Below the pieces are notes generated by a model. It was not told where the DNA came from. It saw only the letters and a program-made list of their open reading frames with translations, and did no database searches. From positions 415,275 through 479,274 of the forward strand of contig NW_005434673.1 of assembly GCF_000315625.1 (NCBI RefSeq): a DNA stretch of 64,000 bases, in the 5' to 3' direction. Source of the DNA: Guillardia theta CCMP2712. Taxonomy: Eukaryota > Cryptophyceae > Pyrenomonadales > Geminigeraceae. Shown here one piece after another: positions 1 to 9,899 of the stretch. The translations under genes and the position numbers were made by a program. How positions within the stretch are numbered: position 1 is the first letter of the stretch; the number at the start of each line of letters is the position of its first letter.

Positions 1-1
1 G

Positions 2-2938
2 ATGCTTTTCCGAGCGAGCAGGAGCGCGGTCTTACAGGCAGAGAAGGAGCTGGGCAAGGAGTTCGATGTTGTCAGCGTGCAGGACTCGATCAAACCTTTG
101 AGCATCTCCTGCTCGGGTGAGGACAAGGTTTCGGAAGAGATCTGCGAACTTTCGATGGAGCTTTCCCTAGCCCACCTGCACGGTCTCTGGTCGAGCTTGA
201 GCGAGGTTCTTCCCTTTGCGCAGACCAGGAGACCATCCTTCAACGAGGCTGACTCCTGCAATGTCACGAGTATGAGTAGCAGCTCGCACCATGGCGTCCA
301 CCATGTTAACGTGAAGTGCTCGAATATGGGAAGGAGGAGGAGAGTAGGAGCGTTCCTCAGTTTCATCAACCGGCACACGAAAGAAGAGGAAGAGATCCCA
401 GTGTTGGTGTCTTGGTTGGACCATCTGAGCCTTCCTCTCTTCGTCGCTCCCTTCGACCTCTTCCTCGTAGCTCCCTTTGAGCTATCGTCCTTGGTGGAGA
501 AGCAGGTTAGCCGCTTGCTAAGAAGGAGGGATGACAATGCTCACAAGGCTCTCTGTGTGAGAATCCGCAAGTGGAAGGACGTTGGAGGCGGGCGAGTCTT
601 GTGCTCGACGCCTGGTCTCGAACAGGGAAGTGTTTCATCCAATGTTCCGATCATATGGATCTCCAAGGTGGCTGGGGACGAAAGTTCGCAAACCAGCACC
701 GGGAAAGTCGACCAGGTTATTCGGACGCTGAAAGCTGTGGAGGGGTCGATTGGGCATGTCCACAATTACGAGTATTTCATGTTTGTGGAGCAGAGTTTCT
801 TCGTCTGTGGGAGAGTTTTCTCTCATTTCCTGCAGAACATTCTTTCTCTCAGACGCTCTTTCACGCTGATTGCATGCGGGCGGGAGCTGTCCTGCTTCCT
901 CGGGGAGTGGAGAGACCTCAAGTTCTGGTCGAGGGCAGTCTCTGCTCCTGCAAGAGAGAGGACGTCCAAGAGCTACTCGCTCCTGCAGGTGGTGGGGAAG
1001 GAGAAGATAGAGTTCCGAAGGCACTTCGGAGACGCCCCTTCATTCCGCTCCCTCGAGGACATGCTGTTTTCCGCAGACGATGAGAAGGGAAGGCAGAGAT
1101 GCGAGAGGACTGTGCGATTTTCTGACGAGGAGCTGCACAAGCCGGAGGCTGAGGAGACGCATGAGGAGGAGACGCACTGTGTCGGCCACATAGACATGCT
1201 GGCTCCCTGTCAGGATCCTCACAAGACCGTCTCCTTCCTCGCTCATCCCCGGTGGTCTCATCAGATGAGGTCGAAGAGAAGGCTGTTGAGTGTTCAGATC
1301 CTTGCGAACGACCGGCCGAAGCAGCTTCTTCGCACTGTCATGCAGCTCCTGACGCAGCTGGAGCCGAGGTGTATCACTATCCACCTGGACCATTCAAAGC
1401 AGGACAAGATTGAACCGCAGCAGAAGCTTACGACGAAGGTGGCTCATTGGCTGGGAAGCACGTTCGGGACGAAGTGGAGGAGGAACGGACGCAAGTTCCT
1501 TCCTGCCGTCACCCATCGCCTTGGGTTCCAGCGCAACTTCGCCTCCAAGAACTTCACGGCCGACCTGACGCCTACCGACAGACTTGTGCATGCGACTTGG
1601 AACGCACTGGCATACGCCTTTGACGATGACCCAGCAGGAGGAGCATGCAGCCCGAACGCGACTGTGATCCTCGAAGACGACCTCCTCCCCACCCATGACG
1701 CTATTGAGTACTTTCTGATGGGGAAGGAGATCATGGACGAGGACGAGGAGGTTCTTGTAGTGTCAGCATGGAACGACAACGGGTTCAGCTTGCGGGAGGG
1801 ACTTCGATGTGCGACGCTGAGGGGAGAATACTTCATGAGCTTGGGTTGGCTAACAACTAGGAGGGTGTTCGACAGGATTACCAGCCTCCCTCACTTGTGG
1901 CCCTCGGTATCTGTGGAGCATGATGGAGAGCAGGTGGTCGGCTCGGCCATTGACGGAGGGTGGGAGCTGCCCTTCCTCAAGCTGTTCAAGGAGACGGGAG
2001 TCGGCATATTCCCCGCAGTTAGCCGGGTGTGGCATCAGAGCTCGAGGAAGGGCTGGTCGGTCAACTCGCTCATCCAGAAGCAGGTCCTCAACGCTCACAC
2101 CCGCCTCTCCTCAAACGCCTCCTGCACCTCCGACTGGACGCGAGAGAAGCGGTACGACCAGCTCATCGCCTCCACAGTCAGCAACGGCCAGTGGGTCAAC
2201 CTGTCTCTCTACCCCTGCTACAAGTCCCTGCTCGCCCAGGCTGCTCCCTCCTCGTTCGTCCTTGCCACGGACCTTAAATTCAACTCGCCACCAGTCGTGA
2301 CGCTCTTCCACATCTTCGGCCTCGTCAAGGGTTTCGGTAGAGCTCGGGGCTACTACAAGGGCGTCATCCGCTTCTTCTTCGCGCAGCACAACCTCCTCCT
2401 CCTCAACTCCAGGTCGCCCTTCTTCCGACAAGCCCCCGCCAGATTGAGGAAGCTGATGCTCAACGAGCGTGAACTCTCCTCTTTCCTCGATGGCACGTGC
2501 GCATGGCACAGGCAGGCTTCACATCCCCTGGCCGTCGTCAATCTCCCTTCCAGCCCTTCTGCTACCACCATCGTCACCCTCGCCGCGAAGCGGCAAAGCT
2601 GCAGCTCAGCTTGTTCGCAGCTGAACCGCACGTGCAAGGACTGGGCGGCTCTCTTGGCCTATTCTCCCTCCTTCCTATGGAGCCGAGGGAAGCTGGCACC
2701 CTTGAATCGCTCCTCCAGCCTCCTCCGGGGACGACCGGGCGTGGGGTACGGCTCCTACCTTGCCTTTGGCAGAGAGGATTTGCCCATCCTCAGCAAGGGG
2801 GAGGTGCTAGACGGTCTGCCTCGGCTGTTCCGGTGCCGTGCCGTCTCCGGTGAGGAGGAAAGAATCTGCCCCTGCCTTGAGAGGCAGTACGCGGCCATGG
2901 CAGGAGCTTTTGGGGTGTTAGGTACTCTCGATCGCTGA
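2..2938 (+). CDS. GT13-type (GnT-I/POMGnT-like) glycosyltransferase, 5' end possibly cut by window
   Basis: A 978-codon uninterrupted frame. The C-terminal half carries the hallmarks of GT13 N-acetylglucosaminyltransferases: a start strand like VQILANDRPKQLL near residue 430, the metal-binding acidic motif VILEDDLLP near residue 558, then VSAWNDNG near 588 and a GW-x6-F segment (LGWLTTRRVF) after it. Family members add GlcNAc to mannose on N-glycans or O-mannosyl glycans in the Golgi, using UDP-GlcNAc. The first 400 residues match nothing I recognise. The first codon lies at base 2, so the true start may be upstream. The frame has no intron, unlike most neighbours. It converges with the PDZ gene at 3232. 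Family call is firm; acceptor specificity is not predictable. Confidence 0.8.
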   Translation: MLFRASRSAVLQAEKELGKEFDVVSVQDSIKPLSISCSGEDKVSEEICELSMELSLAHLHGLWSSLSEVLPFAQTRRPSFNEADSCNVTSMSSSSHHGVHHVNVKCSNMGRRRRVGAFLSFINRHTKEEEEIPVLVSWLDHLSLPLFVAPFDLFLVAPFELSSLVEKQVSRLLRRRDDNAHKALCVRIRKWKDVGGGRVLCSTPGLEQGSVSSNVPIIWISKVAGDESSQTSTGKVDQVIRTLKAVEGSIGHVHNYEYFMFVEQSFFVCGRVFSHFLQNILSLRRSFTLIACGRELSCFLGEWRDLKFWSRAVSAPARERTSKSYSLLQVVGKEKIEFRRHFGDAPSFRSLEDMLFSADDEKGRQRCERTVRFSDEELHKPEAEETHEEETHCVGHIDMLAPCQDPHKTVSFLAHPRWSHQMRSKRRLLSVQILANDRPKQLLRTVMQLLTQLEPRCITIHLDHSKQDKIEPQQKLTTKVAHWLGSTFGTKWRRNGRKFLPAVTHRLGFQRNFASKNFTADLTPTDRLVHATWNALAYAFDDDPAGGACSPNATVILEDDLLPTHDAIEYFLMGKEIMDEDEEVLVVSAWNDNGFSLREGLRCATLRGEYFMSLGWLTTRRVFDRITSLPHLWPSVSVEHDGEQVVGSAIDGGWELPFLKLFKETGVGIFPAVSRVWHQSSRKGWSVNSLIQKQVLNAHTRLSSNASCTSDWTREKRYDQLIASTVSNGQWVNLSLYPCYKSLLAQAAPSSFVLATDLKFNSPPVVTLFHIFGLVKGFGRARGYYKGVIRFFFAQHNLLLLNSRSPFFRQAPARLRKLMLNERELSSFLDGTCAWHRQASHPLAVVNLPSSPSATTIVTLAAKRQSCSSACSQLNRTCKDWAALLAYSPSFLWSRGKLAPLNRSSSLLRGRPGVGYGSYLAFGREDLPILSKGEVLDGLPRLFRCRAVSGEEERICPCLERQYAAMAGAFGVLGTLDR

Positions 2939-3231
2939 GCTCTGGTGAGCTCCACCAGCCTCATGCTCTCTGGAATTCTTCCCCTTCCCTCGCTCCTCCT
3001 CTCCCTCCTTCCAGCTCTATTCTTCTCTTCTACTCGCATGGCCTCGCCTGCGATATCGAACTCTGTTTCTTCCCTCCTCCTCCTCCCCCTCCTCCTCCTC
3101 CTCCACCTCCTCTCGTGTACATTTGGGAGGCCTTCCAATATTTTTAATTGCTTTCTTTGCAATCCATTCATCAAAAGTCTCGCTGCACTGACCGATCGTG
3201 TGTGCCCTCCCCAACTTGCTCCTATCTCTCC
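2939..3231. other. short convergent intergenic spacer
   Basis: Pyrimidine-rich on the plus strand (runs of tcctcc near 3070-3110). It lies between two 3' ends, so it presumably holds both terminators. No gene seen. Confidence 0.4.
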
Positions 3232-6200
3232 TCAGACCGCCATCCTCTCCAGCAACTTCTTGGGGCGCTTCCCGGAAGTAGGGTTGCGAACAATGTTCAG
3301 AGTGTGCTCACCTGAGCCGTTGCAGCCGCAAGTGATTGCGCAGCTCCTCTTCTTCACCCCAACCTCCACTGAAGATCCCTCGACTCCCCTCACCATCTCG
3401 GGCACCACATTCACGTCCAAGGCTCTGTTGCCATTGACGCTCACAATCACATCGCCAACCTGAAGAGCACACAGGTCAGGAGGGATGCGGAGGCTGCAAC
3501 GTCTTGAACCTCAAGGCAGTTGCTCTTGTTGACTTCCTCTTGAAGGATCCACCAACAGGTTCCATTCGGAATGACCTCTGAAATCTGGATCTCTCTTCCT
3601 TCAACCTGCTCCATGCGCAGTCCAATCCCGCAAATGACCGGAGCTGCAGCCCCGAGCTTCACTCGCCCGCACTGGGCATGCTCTCTCTTGAGACGGTCGT
3701 ACTCGTCCTGAAGTTCTTGCTGTGCCAATGTCAGCTTCTTGATTCTCTGTTCCAGCGCCAGGAGGTTGTCTGGACATTTCTGGTGTTCATCCCTGAGACG
3801 CTTCAGCTCTCTGGCATTGGCGTCAAGCTCAGCTTGAAGTTTTCGAATCTTGTCATCACATCCAGAATGCAGCCCTTTCAGCTACATGCTCATTCAACGA
3901 AGAAGAAACATTCCAGAAACAGACGCAAATACCTGCTTCATCTCTTTCTGCGAATCAGCCAGTTCATTGCGAAGACCTCCAATCAATTCGTCGCAGGGCT
4001 TGTGCTTGGCGATCGCCTGTACCTCCCTCGTCAGAGAGACAGCCCAAGGTGTACTCTCATGATGTCCCTACATCGTCGCGCTCTCCTTCGAGATCTTTCT
4101 TAGTCTTGGCCAAGGTAGCCTGAAGCTCCTGGATCTTCCCCTCGCAAGGCTTGTGTGCATCTGTCGCCTGCATCCCAACACAGTGAGCTCTGAAGAGCGC
4201 TCCCGGGTCTGCTCCTCTTCGCATCTCACAGCGCATCCCGCCACTACACACCTTCTTGAGGTCCTTCTCCAGCTGCTCGACACGCTCCTTGAGCGACTTG
4301 ATCATCGCGTCGCAGGGCTTGTGCTTGGCGATCGCCTGTACCTCCCTCGTCAGAGAGACAGCCCAAGGCGTACTCTCATGATGTCCCTACATCGTCGCGC
4401 TCCTTTTCGCAGTCGAACTTAGTCTTGGCCAAGGTAGCCTGAAGCTCCTGGATCTTCCCCTCGCAAGGCTTGTGTGCATCTGTCGCCTGCATCCCAACAC
4501 AGTGAGCTCTGAAGAGCGCTCCCGGGTCTGCTCCTCTTCGCATCTCACAGCGCATCCCGCCACTACACACCTTCTTGAGGTCCTTCTCCAGCTGCTCGAC
4601 ACGCTCCTTGAGCGACTTGATCATCGCGTCGCAGGGCTTGTGCTTGGCGATCGCCTGTACCTCCCTCGTCAGAGAGACAGCCCAAGGCGTACTCTCATGA
4701 TGTCCCTACATCGTCGCGCTCCTTTTCGCAGTCGAACTTAGTCTTGGCCAAGGTAGCCTGAAGCTCCTGGATCTTCCCCTCACAAGGCCTATGGGTCTCT
4801 GTCGCCTGCGATGTAATGTGGTAAGCTGCTGCGATACGTCCCTCCTAACATCCCGCCACTACACACCTTCTTGAGGTCCTTCTCCAGCTGCTCGACACGC
4901 TCCTTGAGCGACTTGATCATCGCGTCGCAGGGCTTGTGCTTGGCGATCGCCTGTACCTCTCTCGTCAGAGAGACAGCCCAAGGCGTACTCTCATGATGTC
5001 CCTACATCGTCGCGCTCCTTTTCGCAGTCGAACTTAGTCTTGGCCAAGGTAGCCTGAAGCTCCTGGATCTTCCCCTCGCAAGGCCTATGGGTCTCTGTCG
5101 CCTGCATCCCAACACAGTGAGCTCTGAAGAGCGCTCCCGGGTCTGCTCCTCTTCGCATCTCACAGCGCATCCCGCCACTACACACCTTCTTGAGGTCCTT
5201 CTCCAGCTGCTCGACACGCTCCTTGAGCGACTTGATCATCGCGTCGCAGGGCTTGTGCTTGGCGATCGCCTGTACCTCCCTCGTCAGAGAGACAGCCCAA
5301 GGCGTACTCTCATGATGTCCCTACATCGTCGCGCTCTCCTTCGAGATCTTTCTTAGTCTTGGCCAAGGTAGCCTGAAGCTCCTGGATCTTCCCCTCGCAA
5401 GGCTTGTGTGCATCTGTCGCCTGCATCCCAACACAGTGAGCTCTGAAGAGCGCTCCCGGGTCTGCTCCTCTTCGCATCTCACAGCGCATCCCGCCACTAC
5501 ACACCTTCTTGAGGTCCTTCTCCAGCTGCTCGACACGCTCCTTGAGCGACTTGATCATCGCGTCGCAGGGCTTGTGCTTGGCGATCGCCTGAAGAAACTA
5601 TGAGATGTTTAGTGGTGCAGGAAGTGATTTGTCGACTTCGTCTCTCTCTTTCTCTGTCTTCTGAATCACGTTCTTCAGTTCTGAAATCTGAGCGTTGACT
5701 TGGGCTTCAAACTGAGGGCGAAATGAACAATAGCAAGCAAATTGATAGTCAGACCTCGGTGAAGTGGCGGCGTTCCTGCTGAATGGTGTTCTTCAGTTGA
5801 TCTAGGGTTGCTTGTACCGACTTCAGGTGGGACTCAGTCTCGGTTTGCATTTGTCTTACGTTGGCGGCAATGCTTCAACATGACGTTCAGTGACTCATGT
5901 GCAAGCAGCTGCAAGCATACGTGGCATCGTAGTCCTCTTGAGCAATGACCATCTTGCTCCACAAATCAACGGTCGCATCAATGAGGTCCGCTGCACGGTT
6001 GTCGCCGAATCGGACAGCAGCATCCTTAATCTGAGTGAAGTACTCGAACATCTGTCGTTTATCCGCCACTTTCTCAGTGGCCATCCTTTTCAAATTCACG
6101 ACGATCTCTTCCCCGTTCTGCAGGCCAATCATTGACTTGACATGGACCACACAACCAACCCTCTTCCTGACGGTGACGGACACATCGCTGTCAGGGGTGT

Positions 6201-6726
6201 CGGGTCCAATCAGGAAATCTACGACGTTCTCCGAATCCACCTCGAGGCCATCCACCTGACCAGGAAGATCAGCGTTCCATCTACCTGGGCACCGACTGGA
6301 AGTGCAAGGATACCTTCAAGATCTGATCCCCCTTGGAGAGCTTCTTGCACTGCAGGCCGGGAGCTCCGATCATCAGGTTGTCGATGATGGCTCCCTGCAG
6401 GCATGGTCATCCGCGAACACGGCTGGAAGCCAGGGATCCGTGCATGGACATCTCACAGGATAACGAAACATGAAGTAGGACACGCTGAAGATGAAACGCC
6501 AAGACCGCAGACCAACAGCAAGGGCACAACAAAAGAACAACAACCGAATCCCACCCACCTTGAGCATGATGCCCACGGTCGCACGAGTCGCCGCAGCATT
6601 CCTCACGATCGTCACAAGGTCGCATGCGAGAGCGTCTGTGCCATTGCTGCTGGAAGCAGCCTGCATGCGGGAGCATGCGGTGTCGACAAGCGCGAGGAGT
6701 GGCGGGAAGCGAGCATCCGCGGCCAT
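3232..6726 (-). CDS. PDZ - coiled coil (HKPC repeats) - PDZ scaffold protein
   Basis: Multi-exon. Start chosen at ATG 6726 (MAADARF..). The N-terminal PDZ runs over three exons: ATVGIMLK, then GAIIDNLMIG..LSKGDQILK, then VDGLEVDSENVV..SVTVRKR, closing with NGEEIVVNLKR. A helical segment (ADKRQMFEYFTQIKDAAVRF) and a coiled coil follow (QMQTETESHLKS.., FEAQVNAQISELKN..). Next come five tandem pairs of exons with AIAKHKPCDAMIKSL and ATDAHKPCEGKIQEL starts, a sixth diverged A-type exon, and LKGLHSGCDDK.. and EHQKCPDN.. segments. The end is a second PDZ (VICGIGLRMEQ..EGREIQISEVIPNG.., then VGDVIVSVNGN..). Cysteines recur in an H-x-x-C pattern along the rod. Introns are about 44-60 nt or 84 nt. PDZ domains bind C-terminal peptides, so a dimeric cytoskeletal or membrane scaffold is inferred. 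The last exon may continue past a possible donor near 3312. Confidence 0.7.
3987..5591 (-). repeat. tandem array of duplicated exon/intron units, period 319 bp
   Basis: Five near-identical units, each read on the minus strand as exon A (84 nt, 28 codons), intron (84 nt), exon B (96 nt, 32 codons), intron (55 nt): 319 bp in total. One unit (about 4695-4990) is 296 bp because its first intron (4806-4866) is 61 nt with different internal sequence. A diverged copy of exon A sits at the low-coordinate end (about 3987). Exon B occurs as two versions: KKDLEGERDD in the outermost units and KFDCEKERDD in the middle three. AHKP becomes THRP in two adjacent units. Both introns interrupt in phase 0, so any unit number keeps the reading frame. 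Confidence 0.9.
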
Positions 6727-6834
6727 GGTTTGTGGTTCAGGCCAGCAGGGGTGGGGTCCTAAATATACTCCGAAGCGACGCAATATGTACATAGCTAGTG
6801 GGTACAAGGATGGGGGGTGATCATACAAGGGTGG

Positions 6835-7390
6835 GTGGGCGCATAGTCTGAGGAGGGGTTCATTTGATAGCTGTAGATGGGGATTTCAGAGATATATCGA
6901 ATCCGTGCAGGTATGGGGCGGGTACAGGTGGGGTGATACCACCCCCTTTCCAGATGTTTGCTGCTACCCCCTACCCTGTTAAACTACCCACCAAAGCTAT
7001 GAAAGTTGCCGAGTTGTATTTGAGGGTGGGTGGGCAATCAGTGATACCCCACCCCGCTCCTGGATGGGCAAGTGGGGGGTCACTGTCGTGGCTAGGTCCT
7101 CTTCGGATAGGGGATTCTGAACGGACACTACCCCTTGTTCCGACCTCGGATCTTTAAGGCCGGAGTAGGGGTGATTTCGGAGAATCTACAGGGGTAGGGG
7201 TTCCCAGATACATGTAAAAGGAGGGGGTGGTAGGACGAATCTGTCACAGTTGTTTTACTCAAAGTTAAAAAAGAACGATAAGGCGCAAGATGCGATCGAG
7301 TACAGAACATGCTGGGCGACCTTGCAGGCTGCCTCCCTGCATCGCCTCTGTGGCATGCAGCTATGCTCGTCCCAGAGTACTTCAGATACT
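6835..7390. other. TACCC/GGGTA-rich intergenic island
   Basis: Many short runs of ggggtagg, tacccc and ggtggg on both strands, from about 6835 to 7230. It lies upstream of the PDZ gene start at 6726. No coding frame with splice support was found. Confidence 0.6.
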
Positions 7391-7397
7391 ACTACAG

Positions 7398-7764
7398 TCA
7401 GAAAATCCTGGCAGCAGCAGCGTCAAATTCTCCCCGAATGGCAAGAATCAGAGACTCAAACATCATTTCTAGATGAAGCAAGTGCTGAAGATCTGATCCT
7501 TCACCGTGCTTTCTAGCGACATCTGGAGTCCCCCTCAATAGCAAGTGGCAAGCCTCTTTCATAACCATCATGCGAGCTCGAACATCTATGGACTCGTCGG
7601 TGATGGCACGTTCTACTTGCCAACTCCTTCAAGACCTCGTTCTTTCACTTCTTCTTGGGACTGTCATTGTCATCGGAGGCAAGGGCGAGGTCTGTTGTGC
7701 GAAAGAATATTCCGGAGTGCGTCGTGCATGTGTCTTGGGTTTGGACTGATGATAAGGCGCGCAT
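7398..7764 (-). CDS. hypothetical small gene, exon structure unclear
   Basis: A convincing minus-strand 3' exon ends at TGA 7398 and reads QVERAITDESIDVRARMM..HLLLRGTPDVARKHGEG..EFDAAAARIF. Upstream, an ATG at 7764 opens a short frame (MRALSSVQTQDT..DDNDSPKKK). The two are in different frames, and the only simple junction would be a 22-nt intron, too short, so exons are missing or the start is elsewhere. No family recognised. The gene could instead be the tail of a longer transcript. Confidence 0.3.
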
Positions 7765-7947
7765 AAGTCGACACGTCAAATGGCAACCGGGTTGACTACG
7801 GGAAGACGCACTTTTTCATTTTCTTTACTTGAAGATACAGGACAGCACTCTTGCTGGGAGAGTTATGATCCGCGAGACAGCGCGCGTCCACCTGCAGGCA
7901 TGCCGGGGAGTCAAGCAACATGCTGTTGGCAGCAGCAGGGGAGAAAT

Positions 7948-9476
7948 TCACCATCCGGATCCCGGGAGCGCTGCACCTGTGCATATGTCGACCATTGATT
8001 CCAAAAGCCGTAAAGCGTTTCCCACGGTCCTCCCTTTCCATCTCGTCTCGATGAAATGAGCTATCGCGTATCTGGGCGGGGCGCAAATTTCAGTCACAGC
8101 TACATCGCACGATACATGTAGGGAAAGCAAGAAACAAGCTTACGTAGGCATATGGACCGTTGATCTGAATGCTTCTATCTTATACAATCTCTCCAAATAT
8201 CTGAAAATCTGTCATTAAACGTGCAAGTGCTTTTATGCACATGCTACTCACGCTGTCAGATTCGGATAGTTTCTCATTCTCCGTATGTGACATCGAAATG
8301 CAGGATAGTAGCTGACGTCAAACCTTATCAAAGTTGGAAAGGCCATGACGTCCAACTCCGTTATTCTATCGCCAGCTAGAAACTGACGGCCTTTCAACAC
8401 CGATTCACAGGCATCCATCGCACGGAAAGTCTCAATCAAAGCAGCTCGGTAAGCCTCCTCCCGCGCAGCGTATCCGCACTTGTAGACACCAGCATTGATC
8501 TTGTAGACGATCTGCCTTATTCTCTCAATCTCTTCTTGTAGATCGTCGGGATACAAGTCGATGCCGTTCACTCCCAAACTTCTGAAATTCTGGAAATCCA
8601 TATCGAAGTCAGCAGGCCATCAAGCATCGTGCGAATCACTGACGGATTGCATCACCTGGTGTAAAATCCTAACAATTTCTCCACTCTCATTGTTGATAAT
8701 CCTCCCAGTCTTTGAGTCCCACAGTGCAGGAATGGTCACTCGTCCTGTTGACTGGAAGAAAAATCAACAGTTTACAGTTTCACGGCTGCGCAATGAAGAA
8801 GTTGTCGTACTCGAGGATCAGTTGCCGAGTACAGTTCGTGCAGATAAACAGTTCCACTCTTAAGTCTGACGTGGTTGAACGGATCTCGGTTTGTTGATCT
8901 ACCAAGTTAGCGCATGAGCGAGGAGGATAGGAGGTGGAAGGGTGCAATGCTTACTTCGAGTCTTGTTTCCGTCCTTTGGAAAATCGCCACCCCTTCGTCG
9001 CTATAGCAGGGAGCCCCTTGGAGATGGGCCAAATCCTGAGGAGACAAGACATGTGTCAATATCCCCACTCAAAAGCTCCTGTTTGCCATCTTCAAGCCTC
9101 CTTCTCACCCATCAGTCGCAATCACGCCAACTCGGCCTTGCAATCCCGCCAATCCATGAGCAATCAGCGTCCTCTGTGACCAGGGGTCTCCATAGCTGAC
9201 CAGCAGAAAGTATCGTCCCTCTTCAACATCCTCCTCAAAGATCTTCCCTTTGAATCTCACTGCCAGCATCGCCTCCTGACACGCCTGCCCCTCTTGTCCC
9301 TCGACAGCAGGCTTGCCATTGATGAGGATCACCGCTCCTTTCTTCGTGAAAGGAAGAGCATTGGAGACAGAGTCAATCAGCCCACTCAGATATCCTCCTC
9401 TTGCACCGACCTCCCTCGGTCTCCTCACTACACTCTGCCTCCCCCTTTCCTTCCTCCGTCTAGCCGACTCAGCCAT
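7948..9476 (-). CDS. glutathionyl-hydroquinone reductase-like (GST, ECM4/YqjG family) with altered active site
   Basis: Exons assemble into the whole family fold. Order: N-terminal exon from ATG 9476 ending in [148 protein letters not shown]; then two short exons ending at 7948. Family enzymes reduce glutathionyl-hydroquinones using a cysteine in a C-P-W motif; here the residue before PW is Asp (DPW). The GSH-pocket motif NNESGE and the C-terminal Arg/Tyr-rich helices remain. Intron lengths are about 60 nt. It diverges from the VHL gene across a GC-rich block at 9590. Fold assignment is firm; catalytic activity is doubtful. Confidence 0.8.
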
Positions 9477-9589
9477 TGTCCCACCCTTGCAAGCCCACCC
9501 CCACCCCCACCCCCACCCACGAGCCCGAGTACCACACCCCCTGGCTCAGTTGACTCGGTGATCATCGGATGATCGGACCGTCGTTCCCC

Positions 9590-9690
9590 CGGGCCGGGCC
9601 GGGGAACCGGGCCCGGGCCCGGCCCGGTCGGTGACCGGATGCGCCGAGCGGGACAGGCTGCGAGTCAGTGTCACTCAGGTGATCAGTCGA
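9590..9690. promoter_or_regulatory. GC-rich block in divergent promoter region
   Basis: Dense gggcccgg-type runs (9590-9635) followed by gtgaccgg and cactcaggtgatca, sitting between the divergent starts at 9476 and 9900. Similar blocks recur at 19240, 23335, 31375, 34320 and 52140. Promoter role is inferred from position only. Confidence 0.4.
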
Positions 9691-9899
9691 GCCGAGAGAG
9701 GCAGAAGAAGCGAGAAAAAAGAAGTCATCGCATCGCGTTGAAGACAGGACTTCAAGTGCACAGCCCGGCAGAGCAGCCGGGGGAAGAAGAACAGGAGCAA
9801 GAGCACTGAGAAGAACTTGACGGCTCAGCGGCCTTCTGAGTGCCAGTAGACGTTGCCCACTCACTGCAGTCTCCTCACTCCGAAGACAGCGCCGTGAAC

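Noticed and set aside
4153-5603. Repeated plus-strand ORFs of 89 codons (MCICRLHPNTVSSEE..)
   Set aside because: They are antisense shadows of the minus-strand exon array. They span intron boundaries of the real gene and show no domain or splice support of their own.
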